From the NCBI GenBank assembly GCA_039654915.1, contig CM077594.1, positions 110,808,893-110,872,892 of the forward strand: a DNA stretch of 64,000 bases, read 5' to 3'. The notes under the pieces were generated by a model that was given only the letters and a program-made list of their open reading frames with translations, ran no database searches and was not told the origin of the DNA. Shown piece after piece: positions 13,840-25,513 of this stretch. The position numbers and the translations under genes are program-made. The stretch's first letter is position 1, and each line of letters opens with the position of its first letter. The stretch is from Aquilaria yunnanensis. Taxonomy: Eukaryota > Streptophyta > Magnoliopsida > Malvales > Thymelaeaceae.

Positions 13840-15040
13840 TGCATACCAAAGCTAACTTAAAAATATTTATTATAAAACAGTACAAGTGTCTTTTATAAAT
13901 TAATATATGTGTTTACTATTATAAAGATGAACATAAAAACATAAGTAAAAAAATTTTAGAGCTATTTGCTCGATCACTGATTTTTGTCCATACTTGGAAG
14001 ATCAAAAAATCAATTACAAACAAAAGTAAATTCTGAAGTGTCTACTATAATTCATACAAATGATCACTATAATATAGAGATGTGTCTACTATGACACATA
14101 CATGTATCTATTAGTTTAAAGAACAACATTAAAACATAAGTAAACAAATTCTAGAGTTCCTTGCTCGATTACTGATTCTTGTTGAAACTTGGAAATCAAA
14201 AAGATCAATTACTAACTACAGGAAAGCAAAATCTGAAGTGTCTACTATAACTCATACAAGTGTCTATTATAATATAGAGATGTGTCTGCTATAAAATAGA
14301 CATGTGTCTACTATATGTCTGTTTTAAAGATGGACATAAAAACACAATTAAACAAATTCTAGAGTTACTTTATTGATCAATTCTTGTTCAAACTTGGAAG
14401 AGTCAAATATATTATCAATACAATGTCAGCTATGAAAAACAAAGTACATAAATCACCTTCAGTTTGCTTCTGATACAAATTTATACAAATCCAATCTTTA
14501 AATCTCATATTTATGTCATGAAAATATAAGTAGAAACTACAGTATTCAGTATGTGTATTTAAAGATTGGATACAATTGTTCACGTGCTTCCAATCCAGTG
14601 ACCTAGAAAATCTCAATGGTCAAGAAACATAAATAAAACCTTATGCAAATTTTACAACTATTCTAGCTACTGCAATTAGCATCAATATATTGCTTTATCT
14701 TGGGAGTAGTGTGTACATGTAGTATCAGAAACACCAATTACCAATATATATAGGAAAGTAAAATCCCAAATATCTACTATCATATATACAAGTGTCTATT
14801 ATAAAATGGATATATGTTTACTATAACACATACATGTGTCAACTATTTTGAAGGTGGACATAAAAACACAACTAAAAAATTCTAGAGATGTTTGCTTGAT
14901 CATTGATTCTTGTTTCATTGATTCTTGTTAATATTTGGATGATCAAGTCACCAATTAATAGCATATAGAAAAGCAAAATTTGAAGTGTCTACTATAATAA
15001 ATATAAGTGGCCACTATAAAACGTAGATGTGTCTACTAAC
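13840..15040. repeat. Diverged tandem array, ~200-bp units
   Basis: At least five full or partial copies of an AT-rich unit can be read. Each holds, in order, an ACATAAAAACA-AAACAAATTCTAGAG block, a TTGATTCTTGTT-AACTTGGA block, a GAAAGCAAAATCTGAAGTG block and clustered GTGTCTACTATAA motifs. The anchor TCTGAAGTG recurs at about 14031, 14231 and (diverged) 14768 and 14972, a spacing near 200-204 bp. One unit is interrupted by about 330 bp of unrelated sequence at 14413-14740. There is no coding potential. Confidence 0.75.
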
Positions 15041-15179
15041 TTAAAATAAAAAGAACAATTAAAAACTATCTTCTATCTCTTCCCTGTTATTCCTCCTATC
15101 TCTGGATCTCAAATTTTCATTTTCTATAGTAGTGTTTTCATATCTCTAAGTTATGCAAATAAAAATCGATCACACAGAT

Positions 15180-15215
15180 AACCAAACAAGATCATCATCA
15201 TCATCATCATCACCG
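15180..15215. repeat. (CAT)n microsatellite
   Basis: A run of ATC/CAT triplets lies between the tandem array and the helicase-like fragment. Confidence 0.85.
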
Positions 15216-15271
15216 AAGTCCTAGCTAAGAAAAGTATAATAGACATGGAATAGATGTCATCGTCGGTAAAC

Positions 15272-15616
15272 TTCTGAAATCCTGAAACTGCATTCAAATC
15301 CTCACTCTTCCCATTCTCTTCATCCCCTCCTCCTCTTGCACCTTCGCCTTCTTGTTCTTGCCCTCATTGTCCTCCTTCAGATTTACTGGCTCAACAAGCT
15401 CCAAGCTTGTATCGCTTGTTGTTTCCTCCTCAGGCTCCATCTCCAAGGCCTTCCTCTTCTACTTGCTCTTCTTGTCCTTCTTTGAATTAGCCTAGACCTC
15501 TTTAATCTTTGGCTCCTTGCCTTTCTTTCCCTTCTTCTGAATTTCGGGGTCTCATAGTCGTGAGCTATTTTCTTATTCATCTTCGTTTCTTGATCGAGTA
15601 GGTCTAGCAAAGGCAT
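15272..15616 (-). pseudogene. N-terminal fragment resembling a DEAD-box RNA helicase 7 (PRH75-type) protein
   Basis: On the minus strand the reading starts at an ATG at 15616 (MPLLDLLDQETKM). It continues into a Lys/Glu-rich region with KKGKKGKEPKIKE, SKKDKKSK, KRKALEMEPEEE, SDTSLELVEPVNLK and KKAKVQEEE, then EDLNAVSGF. The lysine-rich leader followed by (S)xTSxELVEPVN and NAVSxF resembles the N-terminal extension of plant nucleolar DEAD-box helicase 7. The reading is broken by an apparent 1-nt loss after HDYETP, by TAG stops after KIKEV and after KKSK, and by another shift before EDLNAV. No helicase core follows, so only a non-functional N-terminal piece is present. The identity is remembered by eye, not searched. 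Confidence 0.4.
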
Positions 15617-15649
15617 CAAATAGCTAATTTTGTTGTTTTTCATTTTTGC

Positions 15650-16242
15650 ATATCAAGTCCGCATAACTGATCTTGTTCCCATTTGTGTGTGGGGAGTCGA
15701 AGGAGAGAGAGAGAGAGAAACCACGGGAGTGAATGGATGGGCTCATGAAATAAGGATGGACATAATCTAATTTAAAAGGATATTTTAGTAAATATATTAC
15801 TATGCCTATTTGCACATATGTGCATGTTAGACATCACCCTCGGAAAACTCGAAATATGGGGAAACCTTTTCCTCTTTCTTAACTTACCTGTCATTCTGAA
15901 AATGAACAAAGAACCTAACAAAATAGAGGATTGGGGTGTTGATACAAAATTATTAAAAAATAGTAATTAATTATTATTTTGGTAAAAGAAAAAAAATATT
16001 AAAAAATAACAAACTGCTTTATTTTTCTTCTCCTCTTATTACAGTTTACATTTTAATCCCACACTGCCACAAGCCCAGAAGGAAAGGCAGGCATGATAGA
16101 TCATTGCAAAAGGAATGCCAACAATACACTGAATTTGAACATATTTTAAAACCCATACTTTCTCAACAAGACCTCATCACATTCCTTTCTCAGTGAAGTG
16201 GTCTCCCCAATCCCTCTCTGAGACAAGAATAGAGCAGGTTGA
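15650..16242. other. Intergenic DNA and 3' flank of the amino-acid transporter gene
   Basis: No gene is supported here. A GA microsatellite lies at about 15703-15718. An A-rich stretch lies at about 15940-16010. The segment nearest 16242 is likely the 3'UTR of the minus-strand transporter. Confidence 0.4.
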
Positions 16243-18530
16243 TCACGCGGGACTTCCAGAAGCCTTCTTGAAGAAGGCATAGGCATCATTGGAAATGGCC
16301 ACCAGGTTGGAAAGCACAGAAAGAACAATCATGAAAACAGCTAACATCTTGTCTTTCTTTGTTGCTATGTTGTGCTTATCCCTGCAAACAATCAAAACAA
16401 AACAACGATGGCATCCAAGTAAAGCATTGACTAATCAAAAGATGCCGAACATTGTCATTTTACTTTTCTTAAATTAAATTTTGATCAGTAACTCTCATTG
16501 CCAACTCCACACACACTACTGACACTGTAGTTGGGATTAAGGTATAAAATTGAGAGTACAAACAACTCGTAATGTCATTCCAAAGGCAGCATCAGTTTTC
16601 AATTGGCCACCCACAATAACCAACAGTCGACTAACATTTGCTGCTCATTTTTCATATGAGAACCTTTGCCATTTCATCTTATGGGTCTTTCTAAAACTCA
16701 CACTATCAACACTTGCCAATTTGCATAAGAGGAGAAGAAAACAAAAGCAACTTGTTACTGACTTGAGCAACAGAGTCAAAATGTACCTGAGAGTAATGGC
16801 AGCAGGGAAAATGAAGCCAAGGCAAACAGCAGCAGTTGCTCCAGTAAACTGGAAAGCATCCCAAATGCTAGGTATGAAATTTGCACCCAAAAAGATGAGG
16901 CTAATGAGCCCAATGGTTACCAAAGCAAACCTTGTATTGGATACAGCTAGAGACCTCCATGAGGGGAAAAGAAGGCCGTCCAAGTTGAGGCGCAATGGAT
17001 AGAACACTATAGGAAATACCAGCATAAGGTGCGCTGCATAGCTTACACGGACAGCATCATTAAGCAGGGAACCATATGGAATCCCGAGGTCCGTATCAAA
17101 GTTGGCAAGCACATCATCAAGAGTTGAATCACCAAACAGTAGGAAGCCAAAAAGGCTAGTCATCACATAAACCGATGAGCATAGAGCTAGTGCTGTTCGC
17201 ACAACTGGTCTTATTTGTGTAGAGTCTTCAAGTTCATTATCTATACTGTGAACTGGAGACAAAAAGCTCAAAACTCAAAAGAGTGAAAATTATTGCCAAG
17301 AACTACATAACTTAATAGGCTAACCTAGTGACATCCCCATGTCAATAGAACCAAAGTTTAAAAAGCTAATCAGGAAGCAGTTTCACATGCTTCGCTACAT
17401 ATATGAATGAAACAATAATTCATCTACTCATCCTTTCTTAGCAATGTTAGAAATTTGAAGTTTCAAAAATACCATGGTAAACTTGTATAATCAGCAAACG
17501 TATATAGAAATGCCGTATAACATGCATACCATTATAGTGGCATATGTATGCAGTGACTAAAACAGGGACAACAGTGAAAAAAGTCCAGAACGAAGTCAAA
17601 TCAGTGACATCAGGTAGCAATCTGGGCATCATCACTGTCCCACTTATCAGCTTGACTATAGCGATACCTGCTGTAATAACAAGAAATACAACTGCAAGCG
17701 CAACAGATAAGGCAGACGTGAACCTTAAAGAATCTGCAACCAGAGAAAAGTCACTAGGTCAGAGGTAATAAATCCATCCAAACACAATTAGACTCATCAG
17801 AGTAATCAATCGACAGTGAACACAAACCAATCCGCTTGAAGCATGCTAATGGAGAGAAGATGCACAGTGTTGTGAGAAAGAGAACAGGAGTACGCTCATT
17901 CCACCAGTGTTCTCCAAACCACCCTTCGAGAACGCCAGAATGGTGGACTCCACTCGCAGATGTTCCAGAGAGCACATCACCTTTTGACATGCAAGCATAA
18001 CCAAGTTTACGGCTTCGGCATATAACAAAAAGCAACATAAAACTTTAACACATAAACATTATTATTAGCACCCATTAGATCACAAGTAGCAACAAAGCCA
18101 TACCAATAATAATCATGTAGACCACAAGAACACCAATATTGTTGACCAACACACACACTTGCAACAAAATTCTCCCAAACTTTCCAAAGGCATCCCCCAT
18201 CACACCCCCATAAGAAGCTGATTTTCCAACCCTGCTAAATCTAAGCAAGAACTCAACTGATGCATCCGTTAAGAATGCCATAAAGATGATCATAGAAAAC
18301 CCAACGACTAGACCAAGAGCTTTCATGGTGGCAGGCAAGGACATGATTCCAGCACCAATAATCGTGGTTGACAGGTTGAAAACCGCCCCAGAAAAGGAAG
18401 CTCCATTGAACTCATCAAAACCACCATCTTCGGGTTGCTTCTTAGGCAACAATGGAGCATTCTCATCAACGACAGTTTTTACCCTTCTTGACCTCCTCTC
18501 CTTCTTTGGTGTAACATCCCCAATCGTCAT
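16243..18530 (-). CDS. AVT6-like: AVT6-type amino acid transporter (AAAP family, vacuolar/endomembrane), 5 exons
   Basis: Minus-strand exons in transcript order are 18530-18104, 17980-17828, 17733-17530, 17252-16787 and 16381-16243. All junctions are GT-AG and phases join, giving 462 aa with a TGA at 16245-16243. This is normal length for the family. The hydrophilic N-terminus (MTIGDVTPKKERRSRRVK, ENAPLLPKK) carries a dileucine-like ENAPLL. The first membrane segment follows, with the family motif NLSTTIIGAGIMSLPATMK. Later hallmarks are GVLEGWFGEHWW, FTVVPVLVTAYICHYN, HSIDNELED, GDSTLDDVLANFDTDLGIP and LGANFIPSIWDAFQFTGATA. About 11 membrane helices are expected. Plant AVT6 proteins are proton- or gradient-coupled amino-acid transporters, with AVT6A linked to vacuolar acidic amino-acid export. 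The substrate here is inferred from the family. No defects were seen. Confidence 0.95.
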
Positions 18531-18795
18531 CTTCTACACAAGTAGGTATTTCTTCCGGAAAAAATAATGATGAAAATTTACACTTCACAGATATCTGCTT
18601 TAACAAAAACCCAGAATCAGCAATTAGCTAACAAACAGAGAACTTTTCATTTTTCAATATACAAGTTACAGTCAACAGGAACTGATCACCAAACTTTAAG
18701 CATACAATGCTTCTCCCGAAAATTTTCTTCCCTCTCAGTTGTCTAGCCTAGGAGAGTTCAAGTTTCAACTTTGTAGAAATTTACACACACACAGG

Positions 18796-18842
<47 letters not shown>

Positions 18843-19330
18843 TTTAAAAGAAAATAGTTAAAAACTTCAATGAACCCAGTAAGTCATTCAGATGGCTATC
18901 AAATGAATAAAGATACAGTTTGAGAAGTAACTACCAATACCATCATAGACATCCCTATCTGTACAGGAAGGTTGTCGACCAAAATTACCTGTATCCACAG
19001 CAAAAAACTGTTAAATTGATGGCCTTGCTGGAGTTAATTTACACAATCGAAAACCCAAGCAGCAAAGTTCCAAGAAACCCACTTCCCTTCTCCCCGACTT
19101 CAATAAAAAACATGCACCGAACAATAAATTTCCGAGGAGCGGGACCATAAATTCACAGAAAGGGAACAACTTTCGCAACTCACAGGACACAAATTAGCTC
19201 TTGAGGTTTCGGTCAGTATCAACAATTGCTAAAATCTCAGACTTGAGAACCAGAAATCTAAAAGCGTCCGTAATCAACAGGTTTGGATTCCTCCTCCCTG
19301 TCCTAGGCGCTTAAATGGCGATTTTATAGA
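18531..19330 (-). promoter_or_regulatory. 5' leader and upstream region of the AVT6-type gene
   Basis: This is non-coding sequence immediately upstream on the minus strand. It includes a perfect (TC)n tract at about 18796-18841, a position often seen in plant 5'UTRs or leader introns. No unambiguous TATA box or transcription start was fixed. Confidence 0.35.
18796..18841. repeat. (TC)n microsatellite
   Basis: An uninterrupted TC dinucleotide run of about 45 bp lies in the upstream leader region of the AVT6-type gene. Confidence 0.95.
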
Positions 19331-19497
19331 TAGCTAGAGAAAAATTAAATTTTCGTAAATCTCAGGAAAGAGGAAACCACACGCCTCAAAACTCTTAGAT
19401 TAATGCCTATCTGAACATTGTTCTTCTGATTCACGTTCTATTTAGACATAAAACTTAATTTAGTTCAATTTACACCACGAAGAGACATCGCCATGCC

Positions 19498-20712
19498 TAG
19501 AGATGTCAAAATTTGACCCGACCCGAAAACTTGACCTGATCCACCTGAACCTAAGCCCGACCTGACCCGATTTGACCAGAAAAATCAACTACCTAAACCC
19601 AACTGCACCCAACCTGAACCCCAACCCCAACCCGATTGAAGTGAAACCCGAGATAGCCCGAGCTCGAACCCGAAATGACCTGATGACTAAATTCGACAAG
19701 ACCCGATTTTAACTTAAATCAACATAAAATATATGGTTGGTAAAGACTTTAGAAAATTTATGATTTAATAAATATGAATGAGTTTCTTCTATTCTATTGA
19801 TATGCTTTGCGTTGTAGAGTAAATGAGTAAAAGTTATGGTAAACGATTAGCGATACGGTGATAGAGAGATAAGAATAATTAGGTTTTAGAAATTATAGTA
19901 CTTCTTTCGTCTCATATTCTTTGAAATATTTGACTTTTTCAAATAGTTTGAATTGAATTTATTCATATTACTCCATTTGTCTCAAATTCTTTGCACTATT
20001 CATATTTTAACAATTAATCTATATTTTTTATTTTCAACATTTTAATATATAAATAAAAATATTTTATACATGAATGATAAATCAAGGCTTATAGTTTTTA
20101 AATATATTTTTTTAATTTTTAATAAACAATAATATAAATAAATTTAACTTAAATTAATCAGAAAAGTTAAATTGAGCAAAGAAAATGGGATGGAGGGAGA
20201 TTATTTGTTATAAAAAAATTAATAAAGTATATATTTAGAAACTATAGGTCTTTATTTATTATTTAATATAATAATTTTTTATTTATATATTAAAATATTA
20301 AAAATAAAAAATCATAGATTAATTGTTAAATATTGATTGTTATAAAAAACTTGACACAGAAAGAAAATTTTATTTAAAAAATTATATATTAATATATTTT
20401 CATAAATTTTATATTATTTTTTTATCTAATTAAATTAAATTTTAATCAAAATTAAATAAAAAAATTGAATCGATTCAATCATTTCTGCTTATGCATTAGT
20501 GAACCAAGTAAACTCGACAATCAAGTTGAATATGATCTAAGACTCAATAACCCGACCTGATTGGATCCGAACTCAAATAAACTCGACTTGACCCAACCCG
20601 AACCCGAAATCAACCTGAACCCGACTTGGACCCGAATATTGCTAACCCAATTAAACCTAAACCTAAATAACTTGACCCAAACATAACCCGACCCACCTAA
20701 TTGTCATCCCTA
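19498..20712 (+). mobile_element. Non-autonomous hAT-like element, copy A
   Basis: The left end TAGAGATGTCAAA and the right end, which reads TAGGGATGACAAT on the minus strand, form short terminal inverted repeats of the hAT type (consensus near CAGGGGTGGCAA). Flanks GCCATGCC and GCCTATGC could be a decayed 8-bp target duplication. Both subterminal regions are rich in ACCCGACCTGA-like repeats in the same orientation. The interior is AT-rich, has no transposase, and contains an inverted repeat around 20020-20070 and 20260-20330. A related copy lies at 21528-22537 in the opposite orientation. Confidence 0.65.
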
Positions 20713-21527
20713 GCCTATGCCCATGGAAATAATACCCTCACCAGACGTGGGTTCCATGTAATTAAAGTATAATTACCTGTGGATTTCACCATATTTACAA
20801 TTGCACTGGTCGCTTCTTCTAGCTGCCTCATCCCGCTGAATCCACTCACTTCTTCTGGCCACCATTAGTTCTTCGCTTCTCTTCTCAATTACCAGCCCCC
20901 CCATGCTCATCAGATCCGGCTTCTAAGTCCAATCAATTGGTCATAAAGCCTTCATTTGCTCTTCCTTACACCGCCTTCCTCAAACACCAGACTAGTAGCC
21001 CATTCAATTTGTGCCACGGAATTTCAAGTCCATGTGCAAAATTAATCGTAAACCAAGGGGAGGTTAAGCACCGGAATCTTCAACCTTAATTCAGGCCTCA
21101 ACCTCGCCGAAGTCAATGCGGAGCTTCTGTTGTATCAGTAAAAGTTACAAATGATATTACCTCAAAAAACGAAAAATGAAAATTACAAATGATATATAGT
21201 TCTTTACGCATTATTTTTTCTATGTTTCAATTTTAAAACAGTCACAAAATAAAACAATTCAAATGTTGTTTGAACTAGCAATGATAGTTCGTAGAACGAT
21301 ATCATCATTTTTTTGTGCGCACAGAGTAACTAAAATAACTACTTAAATCTTAATATTTTTGCCAAGTAATTAATTTTTATAAAGTTTTCCTCACCCAATC
21401 TAAATGTATTTTCTTTAATCAATTTGTTAAATTAAAAAAATTTAATTAGTATACAAATTTAAAAAACAATCACTACTTTGAAATAAGCTGAATTATTGGT
21501 TAATCATAAAGAGAAGAGTCCAGCCAC
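20713..21527. other. Spacer between the two hAT-like copies; no gene recognised
   Basis: Its first 400 bp are less AT-rich than the surroundings, but no frame stays open long enough or resembles a family I recognise. The remainder is AT-rich and featureless. Confidence 0.4.
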
Positions 21528-22537
21528 ACGGGGTGGCAATTGCGTGAGTCGTGTCAAGTTTGGATCGGATCATTCAGATTTAGGTTTAGTTGGGTTAGCA
21601 TGTATTCAGATCCAAATCAAGTTATTTGGATTCAGGTTGATTTCCAGTTAAGTAAACTTTAGGTTTGGATTGGGTTAGGCCAGATTTATCTGGGAATGGA
21701 TCCAATCAGGTTGGGTTATCGGGTCTTAAACCAGATTCAACTTGATTATTAGCTTTACTATGTTTACTAATACATAAGCCAAAATAGCTAAATTGATTCA
21801 ATTTTGATTAAAATTTAAGTTAACTAAACATAAAAATAATGTAGAATTTATGACGATATATTAATATATACTTTCTTTAATAAAATATTCCTCATGTGTC
21901 AAGTTCTTTGCAACATTCGCTATTCAACAATTAATCTATTATTTTTTATTTTTAACATTTTAGTATATAGATGAAAAAAATTATACTAAATAATAAATAA
22001 AGAGCTACAGTTTGTAAATATATACTTTTAAAAAAAAATTTGTAACAAATAATACTCCTAAGATGAATAAATTTAATTCAAACTATTCAGAAAATTCAAA
22101 TGTTTCAAAGAATATACGACTAAATGAGATTTAGAATTTCTAAAACCTAATTATTCATATATCTCTCTCACCATTTCACTAATCATTTCCCATAACTCTC
22201 ACTCATTTGCTTTATTATGCAAAACAAATAAACATAATAAAAGAAACTCAATCACATATGTTAGATCATAATTTTTTAAATTCTTTGCCGTCCATAAAAT
22301 TTATGTTGATTTAAGTTAAAATCAAGTCTTATCAGGTTTAGTCATCAGGTCATTTCGGGTTTTGGTCAGGTCGGACTCGGGTTTGAGTTTTATCAGGTTC
22401 CATTTTAATTGGGTTCAGGTTCAGGTCGGGTTGAGTTAAGTCGAGTTCGTGCCCTTGAATTTTCTGGTCAAGTCAGGGTTGGGTTTGGGTGGGTCAGGCC
22501 AGGTCTTCGGGTCAGGTCATATTTTGCCATCTTTTGC
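21528..22537 (-). mobile_element. Non-autonomous hAT-like element, copy B (inverted relative to copy A)
   Basis: The reverse complement of this segment follows copy A block by block. It starts with a GGCAAAATATGACCTGACCCG terminus, then GACCAGAAAA, CCCGAAATGACCTGATGACTA, TTTTAACTTAAATCAACATAAA, an ATGAGT-AGAGTTATGG block, and ends in CCGATCC-rich repeats. The termini (GGGGTGGCAATT and TTGCCATCTTTT) form short inverted repeats. No coding sequence is retained. I did not find a convincing target duplication. Confidence 0.6.
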
Positions 22538-24334
22538 GATGAATAATTGAGGCCAACAAAAATGACCAACAATAGAAAGTCTTATATAGGCAATAGATTG
22601 AGTAAGAGAATTCAAAGTATGTGAAACAAAAGTAAAACAATAAGAATTAAAGGTTGAAGATAAACTGCAATATCTTCCAACACAAAACCAAAAGGGTAGA
22701 GTGAGGGTCTACTTTGGCTGTGTAACTTTATAATCAGTACTTCAACATCAAATTTAATGATCACGTTTTTTATATCCTCTTACCTGTACCTCCCTTAGAC
22801 CATAGAGGATTGCTAAAGCTTCAACTAGCAACAACTAATCATACTATTTTCCAAAGGAAACAGAGAAAATATGGGAAGGGGATGCTGGTGAGTCGCAAAA
22901 AACCATACTGACAAAGGAAGATGAAGTATTTTAAGAAAAATCTCATACAAAATACACTCTTAATTAACTTATGATTTCTTAAGCATGTGAAAGTATGTTT
23001 TACCCTGCCATTTTCCTCCTCTATTGGTTCTTTGTTGTCCTCAATAACTATCACATTTGTTGTGTTAGGGCTTGTGCTTGAGGAAAAGTCAGGATGACAA
23101 AAAAAATTTCATCTCTTGATCATTATTGATCTGCAAGGTGGTGCCATTGATGGGAATATACTTGCATGCACCAGCTCAATTTGTTTTACTTTTTCTTCTT
23201 CCTAAATATTACAAATAAAATGAAGTTAAGTAAGCATGATATTATGATTGAAACTGGAACAAAATAAAAGCATAATAGGAAAATAATACAAAATTGTAAG
23301 AAATGTGCCACTTGGAGTTCTAATTCCACGAATTTTTGCTTTAGTTTTTTCATTCTCATTATGGATATCTTGTAATGCTGCTATTTTACACTTCAATTAG
23401 TGGACCCGCATTGTTAGATCTCCCTTGCCTTAATAATGTTTGCGTAACACTCATTAGCAAAAATCCATTTACTTCTACTTGAGAAGACACTTTATAAATC
23501 TAAATGAGCAAGATTTGTTTATATAAGCTCAAATTATTGAGAATTTTGAATGGAAGATAAAAACGTGTTATTTATCTCTTTATAAAGATAAAATTGGTGT
23601 TAAAAAGAAAGTGTTGATTCTTTTGTTGATAAAAAAACTGATTTGTAGGATTTAGGGATGTACATAATATTAGAAAGTGCTAATTCTTTATAAAGATAAA
23701 ATTATTGATAAAAATTGATTTGTATGGTTTAGGGATGTCCACAATATTAGAAAGTGTTGATTCTTTTGTTAATACTAAAAGAATCATAAAACAATTTCCG
23801 TATGAGATAGAATCATTTCAGAAAAGATAATATTAATATAATATTATTATAAATGAATTTCATTATAAAAATATTTAAGAAAATAATTTGATTATTTCTA
23901 ATCATATTAATTCAAAATCTAGGATTTAGCAAAATTAGGAATAATCTAAGTTTAATCTTGTTTTAACTGCTACATCTCACTACCGTATCGCATTAGAGGA
24001 TTAAGAGTGTATTCAATAAACCATGTAAACAAGTTTATGGTTAACTTACTATAAAAGAAAAGTGTGTCACCTATCAGTTCTATAATCGTTTTCATTAAGG
24101 AAGAGATAAAATTACTCTTAAATGTATCATGCCTTATATATATATAGTGATTAATTATATTGATTCAGTGGGTTTTCTGATCTTGAAAAAGAAAACATTT
24201 TCTTTTTTTCAACTTTAAAAATACCTCATTTCATATGTACTTGTAATATGTAATTTTGAGTAAACACAATATTTCATCTCAAGGATCCACAGTTGTGATG
24301 GTCTTATTTCATGCTAGTAGCAAGAAATATGTAT
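22538..24334. repeat. AT-rich intergenic DNA with short duplications; no gene seen
   Basis: A ~90-bp phrase (TTTATAAAGATAAAATT ... GGGATGT-CACAATATTAGAAAGTG) occurs twice, at about 23580-23690 and 23690-23780. Positions about 23990-24130 resemble, in the same orientation, the segment at 32998-33130 of the AT-rich family at 29.4-34.6 kb (CATTAGAGGAT... CAATAAACCATGTA). No supported coding region is present. Confidence 0.4.
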
Positions 24335-24589
24335 AGGTAAAAATCATTTGTCATTCCTAACATTTTCATGTTGTCCTAAATAAGATTCCTAATTTTTATT
24401 TTATTCTCTTAAAGTTTTCAATGTATCAGTATCTTGTCGTAATCATAATTGTTTCATCAGTTTCATGATTAACTTTGATATAACTTTTGTCAAAAATGCC
24501 AACTTTGATCCTTATTTTTTTCATCCCACTCAAAACACCCTCAAACTATGAGATTTAATACTTCACCATTAACTCCACCCCTAAAGTCA

Positions 24590-25020
24590 TCGCCCGTTCC
24601 CCATTAACCCTACCTCTCTCCGCCGATGGTGCATTTCTGCCATTAGGCTTCACCTACTTGCTCCAATCTCTGGACATGCTCTTCTTTCTCACCCCTAGCT
24701 TTCGATGCCATATATTCCCATGACCTTCCTTTTCATCATCTCCCCACCATCTCCTATCATCCACCTAATTCCTCTTTGGCTGTCACAGAAGCTTCCCGGT
24801 GTGTCATCGACGCCTTTCTCGCCATTGTACCCAGATCTAGATCTCTTACCATCAATTCTGATCCTAGCAATAGTCCCCCCTCCCCCCGGCACTTTCACTA
24901 CACTCACTGGTGAGAATAGCACACACCAACATCACCTCCAACAATTGAGAATAGCTCTGCCTGAACTTCCTGACCTCCATCTTCGGTGTCCCCAAACTGG
25001 ATCACCCGCCCATTTATAAT
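24590..25020. other. Higher-GC insert inside the Mutator-like element, possible captured gene fragment
   Basis: This part is visibly richer in C and G than its AT-rich surroundings and stays open in one frame from 24705 to 25019 (104 codons on the plus strand). The translation is Pro/Leu-rich (IISPPSPIIHLIPL) and I do not recognise it. Capture by a Pack-MULE-type element is an inference from composition and position only. Confidence 0.3.
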
Positions 25021-25513
25021 TTCGCATCATTTTCTTTTCTTTTTGGTTTAAAATCTGTAAATAAAGAAGCGGGTGATTTAATAGGAGATTCATTTTTGGG
25101 TTCTTCCTACTGATGCGAGATACTTGTTTGTTGACTAAATCTGAATCCCAATTCTCTGTTCTGAAGCGTGAATAAGTTATAAGAATGGTTAAAAGGTGTA
25201 TTTGGCTGCAATGGTTTAAAGGTGTGTTTGGCTTACCATCTTCTGGTCCCCTAGTATTATTAGCTTTTCTGGTATATGCTTGTTATTTGGGCTGATTTGT
25301 TGTTTCACTTGGAATGACCTAATTCCCATGGAGGATTTGTGGGGACAGATTTTGAAGCGTAGAGAAATCAAATTCGACAAACTAGGTGGGAGATTCTTGT
25401 GGAGCAAAGTGAAACAGAAGTAGACGGTGAGGGAGCCGGTGGTGAAGCCGTACAATTAAGTGGCAGGAATTGGTGGCGTAATCATATGGGGCAATCTTGC
25501 CCAGCAGTGTAAG

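Noticed and set aside
13840..15040. CRISPR-like array because of regularly spaced repeats
   Set aside because: The whole ~200-bp unit repeats, with no short repeat and unique spacer pattern, and the DNA is eukaryotic.
16550..17002. A 150-codon plus-strand frame
   Set aside because: It lies antisense to exon 4 of the AVT6-type gene, has no family resemblance and is explained by the real gene on the other strand.
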